Source: Bacillota bacterium (GTDB taxonomy: Bacteria; Bacillota; Clostridia; Lachnospirales; Lachnospiraceae). From it: a DNA stretch of 48,308 nt. Shown piece after piece: positions 24,591 to 33,511 of the stretch. A model generated the notes under the pieces. The model saw nothing but the letters and a program-made list of their open reading frames with translations. It had not been told where the DNA came from and made no database searches. Location: contig JAEYPP010000042.1 of NCBI GenBank assembly GCA_023410575.1, positions 1 through 48,308 of the forward strand, in the 5' to 3' direction. The stretch's first letter is position 1, and each line of letters begins with the position of its first letter. Both the position numbers and the translations under genes were made by a program.

Positions 24591-25473
24591 TATAAGGCAG
24601 GGAATTAAGAACATAAAACGTAATCGTATGTTTTCAATAGCATCGATTGGAACGATAACAACTTGTCTATTTTTATTTGGTATCTTTTATTGTATTCTTA
24701 TGAATTTTCAACATTTATTATTAAGTGCGGAGAAGGGGATTAGTGTAACTTTATTCTTCGAAGAGAATTTGACACAAGAGGAGATCGATGCGATTGGAGA
24801 CAAGATAAAAATACGTGCAGAGGTAAGTAATATTGAATATGTCTCAGCAGAGGAAGCTTGGGAAGAATACAAGGTAACGAAACTGAATCCAGAGCAGATT
24901 GCGAGTTTCGGTGATGATAACCCACTAGCTAATTCTGCTCATTATATTGTATACTTAAATGATGTTGAGATGCAGGATGTATTAGTACGTTATTTACAAT
25001 CCATACCTGGTGTACGACAGGTTAATAATTCAGAGGCAATTGCCGAGATGTTAAGTGGTGTTAATAGCGGTCTAGCATATGGAACAGGAATTATTATTAT
25101 TATTCTATTAGGTGTTGCTATATTTTTAATCAGTACAACTGTAACGATGGGAATTGCAGTTCGACGCCAGGAAATATCGATTATGAAGCTGATTGGAGCA
25201 ACTGATTTCTTTATTCGTGCGCCATTTATTGTAGAAGGAATTATCATAGGTATCATTGGAGCAATCATTCCATTAGGTTTGTTATATTTTGCTTACAACA
25301 AGGTGGTTTCTTACTTAAGTGCAGGATTTAGTAGTCCGTTTGGAAATACACAGTTTTTAAAAGTTAATGATGTTTTTTCGGCACTGATTCCAATCTGCAT
25401 TGGAATTGGCGTTGGAATCGGTTTCTTAGGAAGTTTTATGACACTTGGGAAACAGCTACGAAAGATTAGTTAA
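24562..25473 (+). CDS. ftsX: Cell-division permease-like protein FtsX
   Basis: FtsX passes the FtsE ATPase cycle across the membrane to a peptidoglycan hydrolase. A cytoplasmic N-terminus (IRQGIKNIKRNRMF) leads into TM1 (about residues 28-50). A large extracellular domain (about 55-165) precedes three TM helices with the FtsX-type LIGATDFFIRAPF. I take ATG 24562 as start since AAAAGGGTGG lies just upstream; this gives 303 residues. It is translationally coupled to ftsE. The extracellular loop would contact the coiled-coil hydrolase encoded next. Confidence 0.95.
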   Translation: MQRIVTLIYSIRQGIKNIKRNRMFSIASIGTITTCLFLFGIFYCILMNFQHLLLSAEKGISVTLFFEENLTQEEIDAIGDKIKIRAEVSNIEYVSAEEAWEEYKVTKLNPEQIASFGDDNPLANSAHYIVYLNDVEMQDVLVRYLQSIPGVRQVNNSEAIAEMLSGVNSGLAYGTGIIIIILLGVAIFLISTTVTMGIAVRRQEISIMKLIGATDFFIRAPFIVEGIIIGIIGAIIPLGLLYFAYNKVVSYLSAGFSSPFGNTQFLKVNDVFSALIPICIGIGVGIGFLGSFMTLGKQLRKIS

Positions 25474-25533
25474 TGGGAAAGGTTACATTGTAAATGTGAT
25501 TTGTTTCGATATGTGATTTATAAGGAGGAAAGT

Positions 25534-26892
25534 ATGAAGCAGAAAAAAGCGAAAAAATACCGTTTATTTTCTATTGGTTTAATTGCTGTACTTACAATGC
25601 CGATTGCGATGTATGGATCTATTAATCATACTAAACAATCTGTATATGCTGCTTCTAGTTATCAAATTATGACTGATTATTTATCTTCAGTGAATTTTAA
25701 TACATATGAGGATAAATTAAAAGAGGCAGAGGAAAAAAAGAAAGAGCTCGAAAAAAATAAACAAGCTACACTTGAGAATATTCAAAAGTTAGAAGCTGAG
25801 AAGAATGATATCTTAGCTTATATCGAAAAACTTGACATGCAGCTGAATGAGTTGACAGCAAGCCTTGAATTGTTAGGAGAAGATATTATTGCTACCAATG
25901 AAGAGTTAGACAAAACTCGTGTCGAATTGGATGAAGCTAAGAAGCTTGAGGCTTCTCAGTATGAAACAATGAAAAAAAGAATACAATATTTATATGAAAA
26001 TGGTTCAGATGATATTATAAAAGTGTTTTTGAGTTCTGGAAATATTATTGATTTCTTGAATCAAGTGGAGTATTCGAAGAAAATCTCAGAATATGATGGT
26101 AATCTGTTAAATGAATATATTGCGACAAAGGAGTTAATTCAACAACAAGAAGAATATCTTGCAGTGAAATTGGAAGAACTTAAAGCAACTGAAGATGAAC
26201 AGAAATTTGAGCAAGAGACGTTACTAGAGTTGTCTGCCCAAAAGAGTGCTGAAATCATTCGCTACACAGAAGCAATAGGAGCAGATGAGGAATTGTTTCA
26301 AGAATACGCAGAACAAATTACTGCTACGGATGCGGATATTCAAAAAATCAAAGATGATGAAGAAAAAAGAATTGCCGAAGAGGCACGAAAAGCCGAAGAG
26401 GCACGAAAAGCAGAAGAAGCTAGATTAGCGGCTTTGGCAGAGCAAAATCGATTAAATGCAGCGAATGGAATAGAAACTACGGATGAATCTTCCGTTGATA
26501 AGATGATTTGGCCATTACCTGGCGATGGAAGAATTTATTCTAGATTTGGATATCGTGTTGCTCCAACAGCAGGAGCGAGTACTTATCATCGTGGTGTTGA
26601 TATCGGAGGGGAACAGGGTGCTGACATTGTAGCAGTACTTGCGGGAACAGTTACGAAAGCATCTTATAGTGTTTCAGGTGGTAATTATGTCGAGATTGAT
26701 CATGGAAATGGAGTTGCTACTCGATATTTACACTGCTCGAAATTGCTTGTATCCGAAGGGGAGCAGGTAAAGCAAGGTCAAGTAGTTGGTTTGGTTGGTT
26801 CTACTGGAGTTTCGACAGGTCCACATCTTCACTTTAGTGTAGTTTTAAATGGTACGCATGTAGATCCTTTGCTCTACATAAGCTATAAGTAA
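25534..26892 (+). CDS. PcsB-like murein hydrolase (coiled coil + M23/LytM)
   Basis: It is a secreted peptidoglycan hydrolase activated by FtsEX. The N-terminus is a signal peptide (about residues 1-40, ending near YAAS). Residues 50-310 form a long coiled coil rich in Glu/Lys, with a hinge of repeated EEARKAEEARK. The C-terminal M23 domain (about 330-452) has its zinc ligands in YHRGVDIG and HLHFSV. TAAGGAGG precedes ATG 25534. Position directly after ftsX fits the known FtsEX-PcsB arrangement. The domain type is M23, not the CHAP domain of streptococcal PcsB. Confidence 0.93.
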   Translation: MKQKKAKKYRLFSIGLIAVLTMPIAMYGSINHTKQSVYAASSYQIMTDYLSSVNFNTYEDKLKEAEEKKKELEKNKQATLENIQKLEAEKNDILAYIEKLDMQLNELTASLELLGEDIIATNEELDKTRVELDEAKKLEASQYETMKKRIQYLYENGSDDIIKVFLSSGNIIDFLNQVEYSKKISEYDGNLLNEYIATKELIQQQEEYLAVKLEELKATEDEQKFEQETLLELSAQKSAEIIRYTEAIGADEELFQEYAEQITATDADIQKIKDDEEKRIAEEARKAEEARKAEEARLAALAEQNRLNAANGIETTDESSVDKMIWPLPGDGRIYSRFGYRVAPTAGASTYHRGVDIGGEQGADIVAVLAGTVTKASYSVSGGNYVEIDHGNGVATRYLHCSKLLVSEGEQVKQGQVVGLVGSTGVSTGPHLHFSVVLNGTHVDPLLYISYK

Positions 26893-26940
26893 TAAAGATA
26901 ATCTTAAGACAGTTGATACTTGCCTTAAGCAGGAGGTAGC

Positions 26941-28182
26941 ATGAAAAATAAATTTACGGCCGGTATAATTGTAGGGAGCTTAAGTGCGCTTTTAGTATGT
27001 AGCATTGTATTTTCAGTACTATTTATTAATTATCGAGTCTCCCTGCAAGAGAATCATTCGCCAAAAACAGAACAGAGTTCGGTTGCAAATAAAGAAAATC
27101 AAGCTTTAATTGATGAAGCGTTAACAAGAAAAATGAATTATATGCAGTCAATGATTTCAAAGCATTTCTTATATGATGTTACTGCTAAGGATTACGATGA
27201 AGCGATTTTAAAGGGAATGATGCAAGCTCTCGATGATCCATACTCCTGTTATTATACAGTAGAAGAGTATCAGGAATTAAACGAATCCATTAATGGTACC
27301 TATTGTGGGATTGGTGCATATGTAGGACAGAACAAAGATACACTCACAATGACGATTACGAAACCTTTCCCAGAAGGTCCAGCAGCTCTTGCTGGTGTTT
27401 TAGCAGGTGATATTATATATAAAGTTGATGACGAGGATGTCACCGGCATGGATATTAGTTCTGTCGTTGCTAAGATGAAGGGTGAAAAAGGGACCAAGGT
27501 TAAACTAACAGTTTTACGTGGGGATAACTTAGAGGAGTTCAGTTTTACCATTGTACGTAATGAAGTTCAAGTACCAACAGTAGACTATAAGATGATGGAC
27601 AATCGTATTGGTCTCATTTATATCGCTCAGTTTGATAAGGTTACGGTAGAGCAATTTATGGGAGCAATGGATGATCTTGAATCGCAGGGAATGAAAGGAT
27701 TAATCATTGACATTCGAGATAATGGTGGTGGACTATATACTTCGTGTGTTGCTATGTTAGATCGTTTGATAGGGAAAGGCCTTCTTGTATATACTGAGGC
27801 AAAGAATGGACAAAGAGAAGAAGAGTTCGCTAAGACAAACGAGGCGTTTACAAAACCTCTTGTTGTTTTGGTGAATGGAAATAGTGCAAGTGCTTCTGAA
27901 ATTTTTTCAGGTGCGATTCAAGATTATAAAGCTGGAACAATCATGGGCACACAGACCTTTGGAAAAGGTATTGTACAGTCTGTAATTCCACTCTATGATG
28001 GTAGTGCAATGAAAATCACTATATCAAACTATTTTACTCCAAAGGGAAGAAGTATTCATAAAGTAGGTATTACTCCTGATGTGGTGGTTGAACTTGATAA
28101 AGATTTAGTTGGTATTATAACGGAAGAAGAGGATAATCAATTACAATCTGCAATTGAGTATTTGAAAAAAGAGATAAAGTAG
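26941..28182 (+). CDS. S41 C-terminal processing peptidase (CtpA/CtpB-like)
   Basis: It is a membrane-anchored serine protease with an N-terminal TM segment (about residues 8-30), a PDZ domain (about 115-200, GIGAYVGQ, ALAGVLAGDIIYKVDDEDV) and the catalytic Ser/Lys pair in GNSASASEIF and TFGKGIVQ. Such enzymes process or control cell-wall hydrolases and sporulation factors. It follows the PcsB-like gene by 48 bases with AGGAGG, so it probably belongs to the ftsEX operon and may act on its products. The substrate is inferred only from context. Confidence 0.93.
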   Translation: MKNKFTAGIIVGSLSALLVCSIVFSVLFINYRVSLQENHSPKTEQSSVANKENQALIDEALTRKMNYMQSMISKHFLYDVTAKDYDEAILKGMMQALDDPYSCYYTVEEYQELNESINGTYCGIGAYVGQNKDTLTMTITKPFPEGPAALAGVLAGDIIYKVDDEDVTGMDISSVVAKMKGEKGTKVKLTVLRGDNLEEFSFTIVRNEVQVPTVDYKMMDNRIGLIYIAQFDKVTVEQFMGAMDDLESQGMKGLIIDIRDNGGGLYTSCVAMLDRLIGKGLLVYTEAKNGQREEEFAKTNEAFTKPLVVLVNGNSASASEIFSGAIQDYKAGTIMGTQTFGKGIVQSVIPLYDGSAMKITISNYFTPKGRSIHKVGITPDVVVELDKDLVGIITEEEDNQLQSAIEYLKKEIK

Positions 28183-28287
28183 AAGAAAACTATTTCATAT
28201 CATAGCAATACTTTTACAGCTCACATCGATTCACATTTGAACAAATACCATCATATGGTATATAGAGTGAAGATGAGAGGTGAAAAG

Positions 28288-28911
28288 TTGATTAATTATG
28301 TGGCTTTAGCATTGGCTTTGTCGATTGATGCGTTAGCTGCTGCATTTGCATATGGAAATAGTAAGGTTAGGATTAAATGGCCCTCAGCGCTTATTGTTGG
28401 AAGTTTATGTAGCGGCCTATTAGGTGCTTCACTATTACTTGGTAAAATAGTGAAGCCATATATCAAACCTGAAATTAATAAGATAATATGTTTTATGATT
28501 TTATTAATGTTAGGTATCGTTAAGCTATTTGAGTTCGCAATCAAGGCAACTATCCGAAGAAAGAAAGTAATCATGTCGAGCATTGGGTTTTCTTTTGCAA
28601 GCTTACACTTTATTCTAAATATTTATGCAGATCCAATTGAGGCTGATAAGGATCTTTCAAAATCATTATCAGAAAGTGAAGCAATTTCACTTGCGTTAGC
28701 CCTATCACTAGACGGTTTAGCTGCTGGATTTGGTTTCTCCTTAATAGGAGGAGTGGTTTGGCCTATTATAGTGGTGTCTCTCATATTTGGAGTGGGTGCA
28801 ATTAAGCTTGGAGAATTCTTAGGAAGAAAGCTTGCTTTTACAACGGAATTCGATTTATCATGGATTAGTGGTGTGATTCTAATCCTATTGGCTATTTTAA
28901 AATTAGGATAA
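28288..28911 (+). CDS. ytaF: YtaF-type sporulation membrane protein (MntP-related)
   Basis: It has six predicted helices in two related halves, each starting with ALALSIDALAAAFAYG or ALALSLDGLAAGFGFS. The acidic loop NIYADPIEADKDLSKSLSESEA between the halves is typical of YtaF, a relative of the manganese exporter MntP. The TTG at 28288 preceded by GAGAGGTG is the best start; earlier codons add a hydrophilic leader. It stands at the end of the ftsEX cluster, convergent with the SDR gene. Confidence 0.85.
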   Translation: MINYVALALALSIDALAAAFAYGNSKVRIKWPSALIVGSLCSGLLGASLLLGKIVKPYIKPEINKIICFMILLMLGIVKLFEFAIKATIRRKKVIMSSIGFSFASLHFILNIYADPIEADKDLSKSLSESEAISLALALSLDGLAAGFGFSLIGGVVWPIIVVSLIFGVGAIKLGEFLGRKLAFTTEFDLSWISGVILILLAILKLG

Positions 28912-28921
28912 ATAGAATTTC

Positions 28922-29611
28922 TTATTGTTTTGTCAATTGATGTCGTTGTGGTTTTATTGTGAGTTCTGTAATGACAATGCCATCTCGTGCATCCAATATA
29001 TATTCTACTGCATTCGCTATCTCTTCTGGTAATAGGTAAGTATCAGGTGTTGGACCTTCTTTGAAATTAGCATTGCGGTATAAGTTGGTTCGTGTCATAT
29101 CAGGTTGAATGGTTACTACACGAACACCGTACTTTCTCGCTTCATCAAAGAGCGAATTAGAAAAACTACTAAGAGCAGCCTTTGTGGCGCCATATGCGCA
29201 GCCATGAGGGTTGCTTTTTTGCGCTGTTACAGAAGAAATATTAATAATTGCTCCTTTTTGCTTTTTTAAGTCACGCAGGGTAAGGTTGGTAAGTAAGAGA
29301 GGAACTTCAACATTTACAGTAACCATCTCATGTATCTTCGCTGGATTTAGCTCTTCATGTAAACCATAATATCCAACACCAGCACAGTTAATTAGATAAT
29401 CAATGGATTTTACAGATTGAATTTCTTTCACAATCGTACTAAGTTGATTTGTATCCATTAAATCACAGCAAATAGGATGAAAGAGAGGTTGGTGGCTCGA
29501 ATCAGAAAATGTTCGCCCAAATCCATACACTTCAATCCCTCTATTTAATAAGGAAGTAGCTATTGCCTTTCCAATACCCGAAGAAGCACCTGTTATAATC
29601 GCAGTAGGCAT
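28922..29611 (-). CDS. SDR-family oxidoreductase, 229 aa
   Basis: A short-chain dehydrogenase with TGASSGIG at residue 8, NCAG in place of NNAG near 76, and the catalytic set ISSVTA...YGATKAA. The substrate is unknown; the motif variation and length suggest the YqjQ/DltE-like branch and not FabG. AAAGGAAA precedes the ATG at 29611. The upstream splB gene is 70 bases away on the same strand, so they may be co-transcribed. Confidence 0.88.
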   Translation of the reverse strand: MPTAIITGASSGIGKAIATSLLNRGIEVYGFGRTFSDSSHQPLFHPICCDLMDTNQLSTIVKEIQSVKSIDYLINCAGVGYYGLHEELNPAKIHEMVTVNVEVPLLLTNLTLRDLKKQKGAIINISSVTAQKSNPHGCAYGATKAALSSFSNSLFDEARKYGVRVVTIQPDMTRTNLYRNANFKEGPTPDTYLLPEEIANAVEYILDARDGIVITELTIKPQRHQLTKQ

Positions 29612-29681
29612 AATTTGTTTTCCTTTCTTGGTTTTGCTTGGTAGTCAACTTGTTTGTTTATCTTGCAAAACACTTATTCAT

Positions 29682-30713
29682 TTACATTGTAATCGCTGAT
29701 TTATCAACGAATATTTTATCAGCTGGTAGATAAGTCAATAGTTCATTATAGATTGGTGTTAATAGCTCATAAAAGATTGTATCTTCATAATGACAATAAC
29801 CATTACTTTGTGCATAAGGATAAGTCGCGATACTGGAATTTGGGCGTTGCTTACGTAACTGCTTTAAATAGTCCTTCGAGATGCGAAAAAGTCCAAGGCT
29901 TACATCCGTTAAGGAACTAGCATCAATGGCCTGAAATACCTCCTTTAGAAACGCCTGATACGTTGCTAAGGCTTGTGGCACATATAATATCGGATCAAAA
30001 CAGGCTCTGACTGGATGACCGTAAGTTATAGCTGTCTTCAGTGCTTTAAGTCTTAAGTCAAGAGTTGGTGTTTTATGCTCGTATTTTTGTTGAATCTCAT
30101 GTGGAGATAATGTCCAAGCATAGATAACATTTGGCAATGGTTCGAGGTTACGTATTAACTCTGCTTGCGCGCTCTTTGTGCGTACCTCGATCGTTAGGTT
30201 AGGATGAAGTTTAGCAAATGCAATCCATTCTAAAAGAAAGTGAAACGTGTTTTCAATGGCTAACAAATCAGTATCATAAGAGATGCACACATAAACTGGG
30301 TGTTGTTGTAAGAGTGCTTCAAGCTCAGCAAAGTTATCTGCTAAATTAACGAATACAACGAGATTGGAGGAAGGGTATCTACCTTGTAAATAGCAATATT
30401 CACAATCGTAAATACAATTTAAAACGTTGCTTGTATAATAGAAATACTCCTGTCCAAAGTTCTGACATACTGGTGCACCTTTCATTACAAGTTGTCCTTT
30501 ATTCGTTGCTAGAATCAACTTTCGCTGATGACTTTGTGCATGAAAGTTCTGATTGCTTCGATTGAAGATATCTTTATAGTGCTGAATTGGAATGATAATA
30601 GCACTTGGAAATTGTTCTATAATTTTGGCAACCTTATCGGTATGCTGTATCTCTTTTTCAACATAAATGTGGGAAAAGGAATTATTCCATAAGTTTTGAT
30701 TTGAGCTGTTCAA
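29682..30713 (-). CDS. splB: Spore photoproduct lyase
   Basis: SplB is a radical SAM enzyme that reverses the thymine dimer (spore photoproduct) formed in UV-irradiated spores. The cluster motif CIYDCEYC followed by YLQGRY is near residues 99-112. SAM-binding features (CISYDTD, TIEVRTKSA, YAWTLSP, CFDPILYV) follow as in the family. The start codon is a TTG at 30713 with GAAGGGAAA upstream, and the gene overlaps the end of the nucleosidase-like gene by 32 bases. The length of 343 is normal. It supports a spore-forming host. Confidence 0.92.
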   Translation of the reverse strand: MNSSNQNLWNNSFSHIYVEKEIQHTDKVAKIIEQFPSAIIIPIQHYKDIFNRSNQNFHAQSHQRKLILATNKGQLVMKGAPVCQNFGQEYFYYTSNVLNCIYDCEYCYLQGRYPSSNLVVFVNLADNFAELEALLQQHPVYVCISYDTDLLAIENTFHFLLEWIAFAKLHPNLTIEVRTKSAQAELIRNLEPLPNVIYAWTLSPHEIQQKYEHKTPTLDLRLKALKTAITYGHPVRACFDPILYVPQALATYQAFLKEVFQAIDASSLTDVSLGLFRISKDYLKQLRKQRPNSSIATYPYAQSNGYCHYEDTIFYELLTPIYNELLTYLPADKIFVDKSAITM

Positions 30714-31551
30714 AGTATATTTTCCCTTCTACTTTACTTTTACAAGTAATTAAAGATGAATTGTTTAAAAAGTTCAAAAGAACCGTATCTGCGAGTGTAT
30801 GCCTGCTTTTATAATAGATTATATGCTGTCTTAGAGAATGGCTCATGGTTTTCGATAAATGCATTTGTTGTATTAGTAATTGGTATGAATAATGTTCTTC
30901 GTTAGATAGTTCCATTGCTGTTTCTATCTTCGGAAAAAATACTAATTCACTTGAGAGTCCATTGAAATAGGTTATTACTTTTTGAGCAGTTTGTGTAAGC
31001 TTTTGTTGTAAAGCCACTTTATCAATGGCGGATTTTTTCTTAATCGTTGGATAATCTGAAACGACCTTTAGAAACAAAACCTGATGAGGCTGCATATAAT
31101 ATGTAACAGCATACATAGTTGCATAAGCCTCCATATCTACAAAGGTTTCTAAAATCGTAGATGGTTCAATCTCACTCCCAACTGGTAACGGGCATGTCTC
31201 AAGACTAGCCTCACAAAAAGGGAGCTTTAGTAGCATATCCGGATAAAGGTCTCTCTTAGTTGAATAGTCCTTTAGTTTATGAAATATATAAGAAGAGCCT
31301 ATTGGTATGGACGAATCCATGGAACCACATATCCCAAAGTTTAAAAATAAGTCATGAGGTCCAATGGTTCGATTGGATAATAAATACGTAATGGCAATGC
31401 TTGCTTTTAGTTGTCCTACACCTGTGATGATTAGACATACGTTATCATTAGCGAATACTTGGAATTTGGTGTGCTCATGTAGTTGCTTCAATGAATAAAT
31501 CGTAATAAATGGTTGCGCTTCCAAGTAGAGAGCAGTTGATATATATAGCAT
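30682..31551 (-). CDS. Nucleoside phosphorylase/MTA-SAH nucleosidase-like protein, 289 aa
   Basis: The first 190 residues follow the PNP/UDP phosphorylase fold: ITGVGQLKASIAITYLL, FGICGSMD, the sugar-binding VDMEAYATMYA and the acidic catalytic KVVSDYP. The last 90 residues are an extra helical tail not seen in MTA/SAH nucleosidases. It overlaps splB by 32 bases, so the two are translated together, and both use GAAGGGA-type ribosome binding sites. A link to SplB could be removal of 5'-deoxyadenosine or salvage of repair products; this is inference. Confidence 0.8.
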   Translation of the reverse strand: MLYISTALYLEAQPFITIYSLKQLHEHTKFQVFANDNVCLIITGVGQLKASIAITYLLSNRTIGPHDLFLNFGICGSMDSSIPIGSSYIFHKLKDYSTKRDLYPDMLLKLPFCEASLETCPLPVGSEIEPSTILETFVDMEAYATMYAVTYYMQPHQVLFLKVVSDYPTIKKKSAIDKVALQQKLTQTAQKVITYFNGLSSELVFFPKIETAMELSNEEHYSYQLLIQQMHLSKTMSHSLRQHIIYYKSRHTLADTVLLNFLNNSSLITCKSKVEGKIYFEQLKSKLME

Positions 31552-31573
31552 ATATGTTCCCTTCTATCATATA

Positions 31574-31620
31574 ATAGGAAATTCCTCTGCATTTCCTATT
31601 TGAAAAACTTCGTAGGATGC
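31574..31620. repeat. Hairpin repeat, copy 2 (related to 22341-22398)
   Basis: ATAGGAAAT and ATTTCCTAT (31574-31599) are followed by CTTCGTAGGATGC (31608-31620), matching the order seen at 22348-22398. The rest of the 31552-31822 gap is A/T-rich and must hold divergent promoters; I see no certain hexamers. Confidence 0.5.
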
Positions 31621-31822
31621 AAATCTAATTGTATGGTACTATATTGAAACTTGATTGTCCATATGTTGCTTTTGGAATTAGTAAAATAACTTGAGAATGT
31701 GGAATATATTGCTTGCATTATGCGATAAATTATGGTAACATATCTTTTCAGTACGGACACTTGTATCTCTGTTACAAACAATATGTCTGTAAATAAGTAT
31801 TTTTATGTTTATGGGGGTTATT

Positions 31823-32263
31823 ATGGAAGAAGAGAAATACTTTATCGTAAAAAAGAAGGCTTTACCTGAAGTTTTGCTAAAGGTCGTTGAAGCGAAACGG
31901 TTATTGGACTCAGAACGTGTTATGACCATACAGGAAGCAACGGAAGCCGTAGATATTAGCAGAAGCTCTTTTTACAAGTATAAAGACGATATACTTCCTT
32001 TCCATGAGAATAACCGTGGAAAAACAATAACTTTTATGATGCAGATGGATGATATTCCGGGGTTATTATCCACAGTACTGAATCAAATAGCAAAAAATCG
32101 AGCTAATATCTTGACCATACATCAAACGATACCAATTGGAGGTATCGCGTCGTTGACTCTTGGTATCGAGATACTGCCAGAAACAGTTGAGGTTGCACAA
32201 ATGATGGATACTATAGAATCGTTAGATGGAGTTCACTACCTAAAGATTCTTGGAAGAGAATAA
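31823..32263 (+). CDS. ACT-domain protein (UPF0735/PheB-like), 146 aa
   Basis: An N-terminal helix-turn-helix-like part (TIQEATEAVDISRSSFYKYKDDI) is joined to a C-terminal ACT domain (from about residue 70, DDIPGLLSTVLNQIA, IPIGGIASLTLGIEI). ACT domains bind amino acids. In clostridia this gene often precedes hom, as here with an 18-base gap and a GAAGAGGTG site, so it is likely a regulator or sensor in threonine/methionine synthesis. The start at 31823 has ATGGGGGT just upstream. Confidence 0.9.
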   Translation: MEEEKYFIVKKKALPEVLLKVVEAKRLLDSERVMTIQEATEAVDISRSSFYKYKDDILPFHENNRGKTITFMMQMDDIPGLLSTVLNQIAKNRANILTIHQTIPIGGIASLTLGIEILPETVEVAQMMDTIESLDGVHYLKILGRE

Positions 32264-32281
32264 TAAAGAAGAGGTGTTGTT

Positions 32282-33484
32282 ATGAAGATAGCAGTATTAG
32301 GTTATGGAACAGTTGGATCAGGCGTTTATGAAGTTATTGAAAAGAATCATGATACAATCGCAAAAAGAGCAGGTCAGTCAATTGAAATCAAATATGTTCT
32401 CGACTTAAGAGAGTTTCCAGGTGATCCAGTTATGAATATATTGACTCATGATTTCAAAGAAATCGTGAATGACTCTGAGGTTGAGATTGTAGTAGAAGTT
32501 ATGGGTGGTGTGGAACCAGCCTATTCATTTGTTAAAGAAGCTTTATTAAAAGGTAAGAGTGTATGTACTTCGAATAAAGAGTTAGTTGCAAAGCATGGTG
32601 CTGAACTATTAGAGATAGCAAAGCAAAAGAATATTAATTTTTTATTTGAAGCAAGTGTTGGCGGAGGTATTCCGATTATACGTCCATTAAATCAATCATT
32701 AACTGTTGATGAGATTACTGAAATTACTGGTATCTTAAATGGAACAACCAATTATATATTGACAAAAATGGCTGATGAGGGCGCTGATTTTGCATCTGTC
32801 TTAAAGCAAGCCCAAGATTTAGGTTATGCCGAACGTAAACCAGATGCGGATGTTGAAGGGTATGATGCATGTCGTAAGATTGCAATCTTAACCTCTTTAG
32901 CCTATGGTTCTCATGTAAATTATGAAAATATATATACAGAGGGTATTACTAAGATTTCTTCCGAAGACTTTGCATATGCGAAAGCTTTAAACGCAAGTAT
33001 CAAGTTATTTGGAACAAGCAAAAAAGTAGATAATGAAGTTTATGCGATGGTTACACCTAAGCTTATTAATAGCAAACATCCATTGTATAACGTAAATGGA
33101 GTTTTTAATGGTATCTTAGTTAAAGGTAATATGCTTGGTGACATAATGTTTTATGGAAGTGGTGCAGGAAAACTTCCGACGGCATCGGCAGTTGTATCTG
33201 ATGTAGTCGATGCAACAAAACATATCGGTACGAATGTAATGACGTTATGGAGTAGTAAACCACTTGCACTGGGTGATATCGGTACTTATAAAAGTAAGTT
33301 CTTTGTTCGTGTGCCTGTAAGTCAAAAATCAAAGGCAGAAGACTTATTTACAATTAAAACAGTGGTTGAAGCTGAAACTATCTCGGATGAATTTGCATTT
33401 ATTACAGAAGAGATGTCAGAAGCGGATTTTGCACATAAGGCACAAGAAATTGAGATTAAGAACAGGATTCGAGTAGATTTTTAA
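32282..33484 (+). CDS. hom: Homoserine dehydrogenase
   Basis: It reduces aspartate semialdehyde to homoserine with NAD(P)H. The nucleotide loop GYGTVGSGV is near residue 8, VEVMGGVEPA and TSNKELVAKHG follow, and the family signature GGGIPIIRPL and GILNGTTNYILTKM mark the catalytic domain. At 400 residues it has a shortened C-terminal region where other enzymes carry the ACT domain (usual length about 430), so feedback control may rest on the separate ACT protein upstream. It is the second gene of a pathway cluster ending in lysC. Confidence 0.95.
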   Translation: MKIAVLGYGTVGSGVYEVIEKNHDTIAKRAGQSIEIKYVLDLREFPGDPVMNILTHDFKEIVNDSEVEIVVEVMGGVEPAYSFVKEALLKGKSVCTSNKELVAKHGAELLEIAKQKNINFLFEASVGGGIPIIRPLNQSLTVDEITEITGILNGTTNYILTKMADEGADFASVLKQAQDLGYAERKPDADVEGYDACRKIAILTSLAYGSHVNYENIYTEGITKISSEDFAYAKALNASIKLFGTSKKVDNEVYAMVTPKLINSKHPLYNVNGVFNGILVKGNMLGDIMFYGSGAGKLPTASAVVSDVVDATKHIGTNVMTLWSSKPLALGDIGTYKSKFFVRVPVSQKSKAEDLFTIKTVVEAETISDEFAFITEEMSEADFAHKAQEIEIKNRIRVDF

Positions 33485-33511
33485 TAACTAGTCAGAAAGG
33501 ACGTAAAAGAA

